The notes under the pieces: generated by a model
The model's input: only the letters and a program-made list of their open reading frames with translations
Told to the model about the DNA's origin: nothing
Database searches by the model: none
Origin: DATMRF01 sp035566435
GTDB lineage: Bacteria > Verrucomicrobiota > Verrucomicrobiia > Limisphaerales > UBA8199
Reading direction: 5' to 3'
DNA: 43,558 nt
Assembly: GCA_035566435.1 (NCBI GenBank)
Contig: DATMRF010000068.1
Coordinates: 1-43,558 of the forward strand
Shown: positions 1 to 7,772 of the stretch, one piece after another
Numbering within the stretch: position 1 is the stretch's first letter
Layout: each line of letters starts with the position of its first letter
Made by a program: the position numbers and the translations under genes

Positions 1-85
1 GATTCCGGTCGGCCTCCGCTACGCTCCGGCCTCCCTCCAGCCCCCACCGCAAACCGGGGGAAACAAAGAACCAATAGCAACCAAC

Positions 86-141
86 AAAAGGGGACATTCT
101 CTCCTAAGTTATAAAGGGGACATTTCTATTAAGTTTTGACA
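86..141 (+). repeat. Short direct repeat pair with AAAGGGGACATT core
   Basis: Two near-identical stretches begin at 87 and 113, sharing the core AAAGGGGACATT followed by a pyrimidine-rich segment and TAAGTT / TTAAGTTTT. Such GGGGACATT motifs are often seen as dispersed non-coding repeats beside IS200-like/REP-associated transposases, but no transposase lies in the window, so that link is from general experience only. A TTGACA hexamer at 136-141 follows the second copy, yet no well-spaced -10 box is visible. The first 234 bases hold no gene that I can support. Confidence 0.4.
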
Positions 142-234
142 GCGGGAACGTCTCCGGCGATGGTCCGTGGGAATAAGGAAACATTGATAATCCAGACCTT
201 GAATCCAAGTTGACAATCCAATGTCAGAACGGAG

Positions 235-897
235 ATGGTTTCAGTTATGGCTGACCATCCCGCGGAAAGCGTCTCAACCAACGAACAAAACGAGCATTAC
301 CCGGCTGTGGCGGCGCTGCTGACTGAGGTGAATGCTTTGGCGATCAGGCTCAACCAAGCCGGGCGCGGGCAGGACTCAGCTAACGGATTGCCGGCCGCAG
401 CGTATGGTGTGCTACAACTACTCCAGCGACACGGTCCCCACACCGTTCCCCAACTCGCCCGGCGCCGTTCGACCTCGCGTCAAAACATCCAAATTGTGAT
501 TAATCGTTTAAAAAGTCAGGGCTGTGTCGAGTTGGCAAACAACCCGGCGCACCGCCGCTCGGCGCTGGTCAACCTCACCAGCGGGGGGCAGGCTTTGCTC
601 ATCCAGGGAGCGCAGGGTTACCACCGAATGTTGGAAACGCTTGCCTCAGCCATTGGCGAATCCGAGTTGGCCAGCGCCACTCGGTTGCTGAACGGGATTC
701 GACAATTGTTGGCTGTTGAAAAAGCTCCCGCGGCGGCGGCCAGGCACCTGCGAAAGACATCAAAGCCGCGGAGCGAGTCACCGTCGCCGGCAAGGCTTGA
801 AAAGCCGGGTCCGCCAGCTCCACAACCAGCGGTGGCAAAGCCCGTCGCTGAGAAAACCTCTGTAGACGAAGAAGAGTTTCCGGTGAGCTTGCTTTAG
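235..897 (+). CDS. MarR-family winged-helix transcriptional regulator
   Basis: The 220-residue product has a MarR-like core at about residues 20-165. A helix with the phrase LPAAAYGVLQLL leads into a winged helix-turn-helix (TVPQLARRRSTSRQNIQIVINRL, read in two parts) and a wing containing NNPAHRRSALVNLT, the usual R-R-S/x-(V/L) pattern of MarR wings. MarR proteins are dimeric DNA-binding repressors or activators that respond to small ligands. The last 55 residues are a Pro/Lys/Ala-rich tail unusual for the family and probably disordered. Two starts are possible: ATG 235, or ATG 247, which begins MADHP and has GGAG 12 bases upstream. It runs toward clpX and ends 7 bases before it, so the two are convergent. 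Target and ligand cannot be inferred. Confidence 0.8.
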   Translation: MVSVMADHPAESVSTNEQNEHYPAVAALLTEVNALAIRLNQAGRGQDSANGLPAAAYGVLQLLQRHGPHTVPQLARRRSTSRQNIQIVINRLKSQGCVELANNPAHRRSALVNLTSGGQALLIQGAQGYHRMLETLASAIGESELASATRLLNGIRQLLAVEKAPAAAARHLRKTSKPRSESPSPARLEKPGPPAPQPAVAKPVAEKTSVDEEEFPVSLL

Positions 898-904
898 AAG
901 CGAG

Positions 905-2191
905 CTACGCGGCCGCGCGACCGTGTTTCCGGCGGATGAGCGGTTTGATTTGGCCGGTAACGACCTGCTGGGTGATGTTCACATGCAGGATGTCGTCACT
1001 GCCGGGGACGTCGTACATCACATCGAGCATGAGCTTTTCGAGAAGGCTGCGGAGCGCGCGGGCACCGGTGCCCTTCTTGATAGCTAGGCGGGCCAGTTCC
1101 TTCAGGGCATCCTCGGTGAACTCCAGTTCCACGCCTTCCATGGCCATAAGCTTGGCGTATTGCTTGGTCAGCGCGTTGCGGGTGTCGGTCAGAATGGAAA
1201 CCAACTGCGGCTCGGTCAGTTCTGCCAGCACCGTCACCATCGGCAGGCGGCCGATGAATTCCGGGATAAAGCCGAACCCGAGCAAATCTTCCGGCTCGAC
1301 GAACTGCAGAATTTCCTGGCGCTCAATCTCCCCGGCCTTGAGCCGCTCCTCGGCGTTGCGAAAGCCCATGACGTGCTTGCCCAGCCGCCGTTGGATGATG
1401 CGCTCGAGACCGACAAAAGCGCCGCCGCAAATAAACAGGATGTCGCTGGTATCGACGCGAATATACTCCTGTTGCGGATGCTTGCGTCCGCCCTGGGGCG
1501 GCACGTTGCAAGTCGTGCCTTCGAGAATCTTTAACAACGCCTGCTGCACGCCCTCGCCGGAGACATCGCGCGTGATCGACACGTTTTCCGTCTTGCGGGC
1601 GATCTTGTCGATTTCATCGATGTAAACAATGCCGCGTTGGGCGCGCTTCACATCGTAATCGGCATTTTGCAGCAGCCGGAGAATGATGTTCTCGACGTCC
1701 TCGCCAACGTACCCGGCCTCGGTGAGCGTGGTGGCGTCGGCGATGGCGAACGGCACGTCCAGAATCTGGGCCAGCGTGCGGGCCAGCAGAGTTTTGCCCG
1801 AGCCGGTGGGCCCAATCATGAGGATGTTACTCTTCTCGATTTCGACATCGGCGTGCAGGTCCCTGGCTGGGGTGTCCTCCTCGAGCGCCGCCGGCGGTTC
1901 CTGCAGGATGCGCTTGTAGTGGTTGTGCACCGCTACTGCGAGCGTTTTCTTGGCGTGGTCCTGGCCGATGCAGTGACGATCAAGCTGGCGCTTAATCTCC
2001 GCCGGCTTCGGCACATTGATTTTCGGTTTTTGTTTTTTGGTCTGGGTCGCGAGTTCTTTGTCCAGGACCTGTTTGCACAGGATGACGCAGTTGTCGCAGA
2101 TATAGACGCCCGGTCCGGCGATGAGTTTTTTGACTTCTGCGTGGGATTTGCCGCAGAAGCTGCAGAGGGTGATGTTGGTGGGCCGCGCCAT
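905..2191 (-). CDS. clpX: ATP-dependent Clp protease ATP-binding subunit ClpX
   Basis: This 428-residue protein is the AAA+ unfoldase that feeds substrates to ClpP. The N-terminal zinc-binding domain has Cys10, Cys13, Cys32 and Cys35. Walker A is GPTGSGKT with Lys133, Walker B is VYIDEIDKI near residue 200, and the C-terminal part holds FIPEFIGRLP and GTGARALRS typical of the small AAA+ subdomain. Length matches the family. In the loop that docks on ClpP the usual IGF/LGF tripeptide reads MGF (in KHVMGFRN), a conservative change. The gene lies 5 bases downstream of clpP on the same strand, so the pair forms one operon; the trigger-factor gene often found upstream is not present here. Confidence 0.98.
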   Translation of the reverse strand: MARPTNITLCSFCGKSHAEVKKLIAGPGVYICDNCVILCKQVLDKELATQTKKQKPKINVPKPAEIKRQLDRHCIGQDHAKKTLAVAVHNHYKRILQEPPAALEEDTPARDLHADVEIEKSNILMIGPTGSGKTLLARTLAQILDVPFAIADATTLTEAGYVGEDVENIILRLLQNADYDVKRAQRGIVYIDEIDKIARKTENVSITRDVSGEGVQQALLKILEGTTCNVPPQGGRKHPQQEYIRVDTSDILFICGGAFVGLERIIQRRLGKHVMGFRNAEERLKAGEIERQEILQFVEPEDLLGFGFIPEFIGRLPMVTVLAELTEPQLVSILTDTRNALTKQYAKLMAMEGVELEFTEDALKELARLAIKKGTGARALRSLLEKLMLDVMYDVPGSDDILHVNITQQVVTGQIKPLIRRKHGRAAA

Positions 2192-2196
2192 GGCGC

Positions 2197-2838
2197 TTAC
2201 TCTTTCTTGTCCGCCAGGCTGGTGGCGTGTTCGGCTAATCCAGGAATTTCCTTGCGGGACTGCACCACTTCATCCACTAAGCCGTAAGCTTTAGCTTCGT
2301 CGGCCGTCATGAAGTTGTCGCGGTCGGTGTCCTTCTCGACCTGGTCGATGGATTTCCCGGTGTGCTTGGCAATGATGCTGTTGAGGCGCTGCTTGAGGCG
2401 CAGCATGTAGCGCACGCGGATTTCCACATCACTCGCCTGCCCTTCCGCGCCGCCCAGGATCTGGTGGATCATGATGTTGGAATTCGGCAGCGAGTAGCGC
2501 TTGCCTTTGGTGCCGGAACACAAGAGCACTGCTCCCATGCTGGCCGCCTGCCCGATGCAATACGTGTTCACGTCGCACGTCAGGAATTGCATCGTATCGT
2601 AAATCGCCAGCCCGGCCGTCACGCTGCCGCCCGGCGAGTTGATGTATAGATGAATGTCCTTTTTTGGATCGGTCATCTGCAAAAAAAGCAACTGAGCGAT
2701 GATGAGATTGGCCACCATATCATCCACCGGGGTCCCGATGAACACGATCCGGTCAACGAGCAGGCGCGAGTATATGTCGTAGCCGCGCTCACCCCGGCCA
2801 GTCTGCTCCACCACCATAGGCACTAAGAAATTATCCAT
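2197..2838 (-). CDS. clpP: ATP-dependent Clp protease proteolytic subunit ClpP
   Basis: The 213-residue product is the serine peptidase that forms the barrel of ClpXP. The catalytic triad is visible: Ser100 in GQAASMGA, His125 in NIMIHQILGG and Asp174 in TDRDNFMTADEA. The N-terminus (MDNFLVPMVVEQTGRGERGYDIYS, read in two parts) is the standard ClpP beginning, which supports ATG at 2838. It is the first gene of the clpP-clpX operon and ends 5 bases before clpX. The intergenic region to the divergent proline-rich protein gene is about 157 bases and contains a possible sigma-70-type promoter for clpP. Confidence 0.98.
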   Translation of the reverse strand: MDNFLVPMVVEQTGRGERGYDIYSRLLVDRIVFIGTPVDDMVANLIIAQLLFLQMTDPKKDIHLYINSPGGSVTAGLAIYDTMQFLTCDVNTYCIGQAASMGAVLLCSGTKGKRYSLPNSNIMIHQILGGAEGQASDVEIRVRYMLRLKQRLNSIIAKHTGKSIDQVEKDTDRDNFMTADEAKAYGLVDEVVQSRKEIPGLAEHATSLADKKE

Positions 2839-2861
2839 AAAACTGTATTCTTTCGTAAGGC

Positions 2862-2890
2862 ACCGTAGCGGAGCCCTCGCCGAAGGTCAA
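2862..2890 (-). promoter_or_regulatory. Possible sigma-70-like promoter of clpPX
   Basis: On the minus strand TTGACC (2890-2885) is followed after 17 bases by TACGGT (2867-2862), about 24 bases before the clpP start codon. The -35 box is good and the -10 box weak (3 of 6 matches to consensus). This is an inference from spacing only; there is no sign of a heat-shock (CIRCE) inverted repeat. Confidence 0.3.
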
Positions 2891-2995
2891 GCATGGCCGA
2901 CAGCATGGCCGGCGCGTGCCAAACCGGTCACTCGACTTCATTACGCCTTCATTAACGTGTTGCATCGGCGGGCGTTTTCGCGTAAAAAGGCACTC

Positions 2996-4123
2996 ATGCA
3001 GATTTTAAAACCGTTGCTGATCGTCTGCGTGGCGGTTTGCACCCTCTCCGTACGGGGAGCAGACAATGCGAAACAGGCGAAAGCCCGCGAGGCTCTCCAA
3101 AAGCTGCAAGGTGTGACAAACCAACCGGTCCAGACTCCGCCTCTGCAGGCCCAGCCCGAGCAGGCCGCTCCGCCGACGCCTGCGCCGCCGCCCGCCACAC
3201 AGCCTCCGGCTTCTGTGCCTCCTCCGGAGGCAACGCCGCTCCCCCAACGGACCCTGCCTACTCCCGCGCCGCCGCCCGCTGCGGTGGAGCCACCGGTTCA
3301 AGCTGCGCCGGCAGAAGCAGCGCCTGCCGATTCCGATGCCATTGCTAGAGCGCGCGAGGCCATGCGCCTGAAAATGCAAGAGGTCGTCTCCCACGAACCG
3401 CCCCCGCCAGCTCCGGCCCCCGCCCCCGCTCCCTCTGCCGCTCCTGCCCCGGCGCCTGTAACGCCAGCGCCAACGCCCACCGTCACGCAAGCCCCGCCGC
3501 CCACACCGCAACCAGAACCACCGCCGCCGACTCCCGCCCCGCCACCACCCCCGCTCGTCACCGCTCCGGCCGTCCAATCTCCGGTTCAACCCGCGCTCCC
3601 AAACGCAGAAGAAGCCGACCCGGCAGCCATTGCCAAAGCGCGTGAAGCCTTGCGGCTGAAAATGCAACAACTCCAGGCCGAGCAGCCTGAACGGCGGCCA
3701 GTGGCTCCTCCCCCCGCTCCGGTTGTCTCTCAAAGCCCGCCGCTGGCCGCGCCCGTCACCCCTCAACCACTGCCTCCCGCCCTCGCCACCACGCAAGCTG
3801 CCCCGCCGCCCTTGGCAAACCCGGAAACGGAAGTCGGCGCCGACCCTGCAACAATCGAGAAAGCGCGCGAAGCGGTGCGCATGAAGATGCAGACCCTGCC
3901 AGTTCCGGTGGATGAAACCAAGGCGGGTCAAACCGCTGGATATCTCCACAGACCCGAGCGCGTCACCGGGCCCGGGAATTTCCCGCCCCTGGCTGGGCCC
4001 GTGTCGCCGATTTCCGCTGCGAAACAACAGCAACTCGATGCCTTGCTGCTTAGTTACAAGGCTGACCAAATCACACCAGAGCAATACCACGCCGAACGAG
4101 CCAAAATCCTCGGCGAGCAGTAA
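2996..4123 (+). CDS. Secreted proline-rich repeat protein with SHOCT-like C-terminus
   Basis: I do not recognise a named family. With the start at ATG 2996 the product has 375 residues and begins with a signal peptide (MQILKPLLIVCVAVCTLSVRG) followed by NAKQAKAREALQKLQ. The same charged motif recurs three more times as DAIARAREAMRLKMQ, AAIAKAREALRLKMQ and ATIEKAREAVRMKMQ, separated by long Pro/Ala-rich linkers of PAPAP and PPPTP type. The last 33 residues (QLDALLLSYKADQITPEQYH then AERAKIL) resemble the SHOCT oligomerisation motif. The layout suggests an extended envelope protein with four short helical beads. An upstream in-frame ATG at 2957 would add 13 residues ahead of the signal peptide and is less likely. 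It is followed by a strong terminator, so it is probably transcribed alone. Confidence 0.75.
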   Translation: MQILKPLLIVCVAVCTLSVRGADNAKQAKAREALQKLQGVTNQPVQTPPLQAQPEQAAPPTPAPPPATQPPASVPPPEATPLPQRTLPTPAPPPAAVEPPVQAAPAEAAPADSDAIARAREAMRLKMQEVVSHEPPPPAPAPAPAPSAAPAPAPVTPAPTPTVTQAPPPTPQPEPPPPTPAPPPPPLVTAPAVQSPVQPALPNAEEADPAAIAKAREALRLKMQQLQAEQPERRPVAPPPAPVVSQSPPLAAPVTPQPLPPALATTQAAPPPLANPETEVGADPATIEKAREAVRMKMQTLPVPVDETKAGQTAGYLHRPERVTGPGNFPPLAGPVSPISAAKQQQLDALLLSYKADQITPEQYHAERAKILGEQ

Positions 4124-4141
4124 TCGTTCTTCCTCACCCAC

Positions 4142-4173
4142 CCGCCAGGTGATTTCATCTGGCGGTTTTTTTT
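4142..4173 (+). terminator. Rho-independent terminator
   Basis: A perfect 7-bp stem, CCGCCAG (4142-4148) with CTGGCGG (4159-4165), encloses a 10-base loop and is followed at once by eight T residues. It lies 18 bases after the stop codon of the proline-rich protein gene and separates it from lysA. Confidence 0.88.
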
Positions 4174-4277
4174 AGCCGTTGGACTTTGGACCACGGGCCT
4201 GAGACTTGAGGGCTAAGACGGCCTTTCGCGCGGACTTGGAACTTGGAACTTCGGCTTTCTGCCGTACACTCCTTCCC

Positions 4278-5576
4278 ATGCATGATTTTCGGTACATCGG
4301 GAACAAGCTCTACTGCGAAGGCATCGCCCTCGAAACGCTCGCCCGGACATTTGGGACGCCGCTTTATGTTTATTCGCAGCACACCCTGACGCACCACTTC
4401 CAAAAGCTCGACCAGGCTCTGCAAGGGTTGGAGCATCTGGTTTGCTTCGCGGTCAAGTCCAACTCGAACCTTTCAGTGCTGCGGACCCTTGCCAATCTTG
4501 GCAGCGGGTTCGATATCGTCAGCGGCGGCGAACTGAGGCGCGTTATCGCCGCCGGGGGCAACCCGCGCCGATGCGTGTTTGCCGGGGTCGGCAAAAGCGA
4601 GGACGAAATCGAGTTCGCGCTTCGGCAGGGGGTTTATTCCTTCAACGCCGAGAGCGAGCCGGAACTGCAGCGCATCAACGCGGTAGCGGCGCGGCTGAAA
4701 ACCATCGCCCCGGTGGCCGTTCGCGTGAACCCGGACGTCGCGGCCCGCACCCACAAAAAGATCACCACAGGCACTTACGAAAACAAATTCGGCATCGCGC
4801 ACGAAAGCATCGAGGCGGTCTACGCCCGCGCCGCCCGGCTCAAGAATCTGCGCCTGCGCGGACTGCAGATGCACATCGGCTCGCAGATCACCGAGACGCA
4901 ACCGTTCGAGCAAGCGGTGCGCAAAGTGGCGCCGCTGGTGGCGCGTTTGCGCGACAGGCATGGGCTGGAGTTTTTCAGCATCGGTGGCGGGCTCGGCATC
5001 GTGTATGAGCCGGCGCTGGCGAGCGGCGCAGCGGTCTGGTGGCGCACTGGCGCGGGCAAACGAATTCTCACGCCGGAGCGCTACGCGCGCCGGCTCGTGC
5101 CGCTGCTCCAGCCGCTGGGTTTGCGGGTGCTCATCGAGCCGGGCCGGTTCATCTCCGGCAATGCCGGCGTGCTCCTGACGCGCGTGGAATACGTCAAACG
5201 CACCGGGCGCAAGAATTTCCTCATCGTCGATGCCGCGATGAACGATCTCATCCGTCCTGCGTTTTACGAGGCCTACCATGAAATCGTGCCACTCAGCCGC
5301 ACGAACGGCGCTGCGCTCAAGTCCGATGTGGTCGGCCCGATCTGCGAGTCCGGTGATTTTTTCTGCCAGGACCGGCCGCTTCCGCGGGTCCGGCAAGGGG
5401 ATTACCTGGCGTTAATGAGCGCCGGAGCGTATGGCTCGGTGATGGCCTCGAACTACAACACGCGCGCACTCGCCGCAGAAGTGTTGGTGAACGGCAAACG
5501 GGCCGCGACCGTCCGCGAGCGCCAGCCTATTCGAGACATCTGGGCCGGCGAAAAGCTCGCCGCGTGGCTTGCTTGA
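4278..5576 (+). CDS. lysA: Diaminopimelate decarboxylase
   Basis: The product (432 residues from ATG 4278) is a fold-type III PLP enzyme that decarboxylates meso-diaminopimelate to L-lysine, the last step of lysine synthesis. The PLP lysine is Lys60 in CFAVKSNSN. Further family marks are GSGFDIVSGGEL, HIGSQI, FSIGGGLGI, EPGRFI for phosphate and substrate binding, and CESGDFF near the C-terminus with the Cys-Glu pair contributing to the active site. An earlier in-frame ATG at 4206 would add 24 residues lacking homology, whereas MHDFRYIGNKLYCEG is a normal start. Short ACTTGGA repeats precede the gene (4234-4247). It converges with the downstream AraC-type gene with a 16-base gap. Confidence 0.96.
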   Translation: MHDFRYIGNKLYCEGIALETLARTFGTPLYVYSQHTLTHHFQKLDQALQGLEHLVCFAVKSNSNLSVLRTLANLGSGFDIVSGGELRRVIAAGGNPRRCVFAGVGKSEDEIEFALRQGVYSFNAESEPELQRINAVAARLKTIAPVAVRVNPDVAARTHKKITTGTYENKFGIAHESIEAVYARAARLKNLRLRGLQMHIGSQITETQPFEQAVRKVAPLVARLRDRHGLEFFSIGGGLGIVYEPALASGAAVWWRTGAGKRILTPERYARRLVPLLQPLGLRVLIEPGRFISGNAGVLLTRVEYVKRTGRKNFLIVDAAMNDLIRPAFYEAYHEIVPLSRTNGAALKSDVVGPICESGDFFCQDRPLPRVRQGDYLALMSAGAYGSVMASNYNTRALAAEVLVNGKRAATVRERQPIRDIWAGEKLAAWLA

Positions 5577-5592
5577 GCGCCGCCGCCTTCCA

Positions 5593-6648
5593 TCAGGCCC
5601 GATGCCCCGCCACCGTCAGGTGCGCCCGGTAATCCGTCGGCGATTGGCCGAGCAGTTTCTTGAAAACCCGATTGAAATGGGTGAGCGACTGAAACCCGAC
5701 TTCGTAGGCAATCTCGCTCACTCGCAGGTTGGGGTTCAACAGGAGGTTCTTGGACTTCTCGATTCGCACCCGCGCCAGGTAATCCGTGAAATTAATGCCC
5801 GTCATCTTTCGGAACATCTTGCAGAAATAGAATGTGCTCGTCGCTACCGCCCGGGCCACCTGACCCAGGCTTAACTCCTCGGTTTGGTGCTCCTCGATGT
5901 AGGCCTTCGCTTTGGTAATCATGGGCGGTTCGGCGTTCTGTTGCCGGACCATCACCTGGTTGCTCAGCATCGAGAGGTGTTGCGCAAAAATCCGCAGCAA
6001 TGTAATCGCCGACTCCTGCCGCTTTGCTGGCATCACTCGGGTGGCGAAATACGCGTCCTTCATCTGGTCCCGGTCCACTTCGATGCCCCATTGGCTCACT
6101 ATGCCGGCGGTGCGGTCGAACTGGCTTTGAGTGGGCTTGCTGCGAAACACCTGGCCGGTCATCAGGAACCCGACCAACCGCTCGCCCACTCGCACCGGCA
6201 CCGCGGTTTCGCAGAGGCCGGCCGGGCAAACTATCGTGTGCGGTTCCAGAGTGGCCGCACGGGACAACTTTTCCTGTACCTGCAAGCAGGACGCGCAGGC
6301 GCGGCTCTTCTCAGACATGAACGCGCAATACGGCGCTTCGTGACGTTTGCCGTGCAGCGGAAGCTGCCATGATTCCACCGGGCGCAGCGCCACCGGCAAG
6401 CCCGTCGCTTCGGTGAAGGCTTTCTCATAATCCTGGTACACCTTGGAATGTGTCAACGCGTCGATCAGACTGCGGTCGCCCCCCGCTGCCTTAACAGAGG
6501 CCCGGTCCTGGACTGGGCCGACGCCAAGCCAAGACGCTGATAGTCTGACCGCCGGTAAAGTCCGGTTGACAGGGACCGGCATGGTGGGGACGTGAAAGCG
6601 GGGCACGACACCGCTTTCCGAAGGTTGCTTACCAGATATTGTTTGCAT
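5593..6648 (-). CDS. AraC-family regulator with PocR ligand-binding domain
   Basis: The 351-residue product (start ATG 6648) has a PocR-type sensory domain at about residues 60-210. It carries the cysteine-rich run typical of that domain (YCAFMSEKSRACASC, then IVCPAGLCETAVPV) and GFLMTGQVF. The C-terminal 100 residues are a double helix-turn-helix of the AraC/XylS type: SLGQVARAVATSTFYFCKMF for the first, and VSEIAYEVGFQSLTHFNRVFK for the second (both parts of the known signature). PocR domains sense small metabolites such as diols or hydrocarbons. Verrucomicrobiota carry many such regulators, so the target cannot be told. An ATG at 6684 would add 12 residues. Confidence 0.88.
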   Translation of the reverse strand: MQTISGKQPSESGVVPRFHVPTMPVPVNRTLPAVRLSASWLGVGPVQDRASVKAAGGDRSLIDALTHSKVYQDYEKAFTEATGLPVALRPVESWQLPLHGKRHEAPYCAFMSEKSRACASCLQVQEKLSRAATLEPHTIVCPAGLCETAVPVRVGERLVGFLMTGQVFRSKPTQSQFDRTAGIVSQWGIEVDRDQMKDAYFATRVMPAKRQESAITLLRIFAQHLSMLSNQVMVRQQNAEPPMITKAKAYIEEHQTEELSLGQVARAVATSTFYFCKMFRKMTGINFTDYLARVRIEKSKNLLLNPNLRVSEIAYEVGFQSLTHFNRVFKKLLGQSPTDYRAHLTVAGHRA

Positions 6649-6726
6649 GAGGGCAAAATACGCTAAGCCCATGCTGCGCGACAATTGGGGTGGTCCCTGA
6701 ATGTGTCTTGGCGGTTCGCACTACCA

Positions 6727-6749
6727 GCGCTAAGGGATTCCCTTAGTGC
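6727..6749. other. Inverted repeat between two regulator genes
   Basis: CTAAGGG (6730-6736) and CCCTTAG (6740-6746) pair around the 3-base loop ATT, and the stem extends outward by G-T, C-G and G-C pairs to 6727 and 6749. It lies just beyond the stop codon of the response regulator (6756) and about 80 bases upstream of the AraC-type start. No T tract follows on either strand, so it may be a weak terminator or an operator. Confidence 0.4.
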
Positions 6750-6755
6750 GTGGCT

Positions 6756-7430
6756 TCAGGCCGGCGGATGGTCTTCGAGGGAGACCATGCCGTTGGCGAT
6801 GGCAAACTTGGTGAGCCCGGCGACCGAGTGAATATCCAAACGGCGCATGATGCGCTCGCGGTGGGTTTCGATAGTTCGCACGCCGATGCCGAGCTGTGAG
6901 GCGATTTCCTTGTTGCTCTGGCCCTGGGCGATTAAAACGAGCACCTCGCGCTCGCGGCCGGTGAGTTGGCCGAACGGCTCTTTCTTGCCGCCGTGATTGA
7001 CAAGCTGGTTCAAGGCGGCCCTGGCGATCTCTGGGCTGAAAAAGGTCTCGCCGCTATAGACGGCCTCGATGGCGCGCAACAATTCTTCCGGTGCCGCTTC
7101 CTTGGACACGTAGCCGTGCGCGCCGGCCTGGATGATGCGGAAAATGTATTCTTTGTTGCTGTGCACCGAGAGGATCAACACCTTGATCCGGGGCGCGTCC
7201 TTGCGCAGCACCGCGGTGACCTCAAGACCGTCCCGGCGCGGCATCGAGATATCCAACAATACAACGTCAGGCGACAATGCCAGGGCTTTTTGCAGCGCCT
7301 CTTCTCCATCTGCAGCCTCCCCAACGATCGTTAGCCGTTCCTGCTTCGCGAGGAGCGACTGCAGGCCCCGGCGCACCACCGGGTGGTCATCGGCTACGAG
7401 TACTTTAATCTTTTGTTTTATCAGGCTCAC
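6756..7430 (-). CDS. NarL/LuxR-type two-component response regulator
   Basis: The 224-residue protein has an N-terminal receiver domain with acidic pocket VADDHP (Asp14, Asp15), phospho-acceptor Asp60 in VVLLDISMP and the conserved switch/lysine segment YVSKEAAPEE. Its C-terminal GerE/LuxR DNA-binding domain has LTGREREVLVLIAQG and NKEIASQLGIGVRTIETHR. Such proteins are phosphorylated by a histidine kinase and activate promoters; no kinase gene is present, so it is an orphan here. The start codon is GTG (7428-7430) with AAAGG directly before it. It lies head-to-tail with the PocR/AraC gene, but the 107-base gap and hairpin argue against a simple operon. Confidence 0.93.
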   Translation of the reverse strand: MSLIKQKIKVLVADDHPVVRRGLQSLLAKQERLTIVGEAADGEEALQKALALSPDVVLLDISMPRRDGLEVTAVLRKDAPRIKVLILSVHSNKEYIFRIIQAGAHGYVSKEAAPEELLRAIEAVYSGETFFSPEIARAALNQLVNHGGKKEPFGQLTGREREVLVLIAQGQSNKEIASQLGIGVRTIETHRERIMRRLDIHSVAGLTKFAIANGMVSLEDHPPA

Positions 7431-7772
7431 CTTTGCATCTGGCGCTCCCTGACAACCCTGTTGCGCCGTCGTGCTCCAAAGTCCAATTCAGCAAATTCCG
7501 GTGACGAAGTAAAGCATTACCTGAGAGGCATCCGCTGGGCTGACTGAGTTCTGCCGTGGGCGACAAAGACCAACATTGGCCTCATTCGATTAAGGCGAAG
7601 CGCCAGCGCGCCCTCAGACTCTCTTCACAACAGACCTTGAAGCAGCAATACTGGCCGGCCCTTATCGAGGACGCGACTAGGAAATTCCCCGGAAATTCCG
7701 CGGAAACCGGAGTACGATTTTGAAACCCTTGCGCGCACGGATTCATCCCCGTCTTCGGCTTTAACGAACCTG
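7431..7772. other. Non-coding stretch with paired GGAAATTCC boxes
   Basis: About 340 bases between the response regulator and agmatine deiminase have no convincing gene. A near-palindromic box GGAAATTCC occurs twice, at 7680-7688 and 7691-7699, one helical turn apart, with a partial third (CGGAAACCG) just after. This could be a binding site, but it lies behind the agmatine deiminase stop codon and upstream only of the response regulator. Confidence 0.3.

Noticed and set aside
3005..4141. 378-codon minus-strand frame over the proline-rich protein gene
   Set aside because: Its Arg/Gly-rich translation is the mirror of the CCN-rich proline linkers; it has no signal or family motif, and the plus frame has a signal peptide and a terminator.
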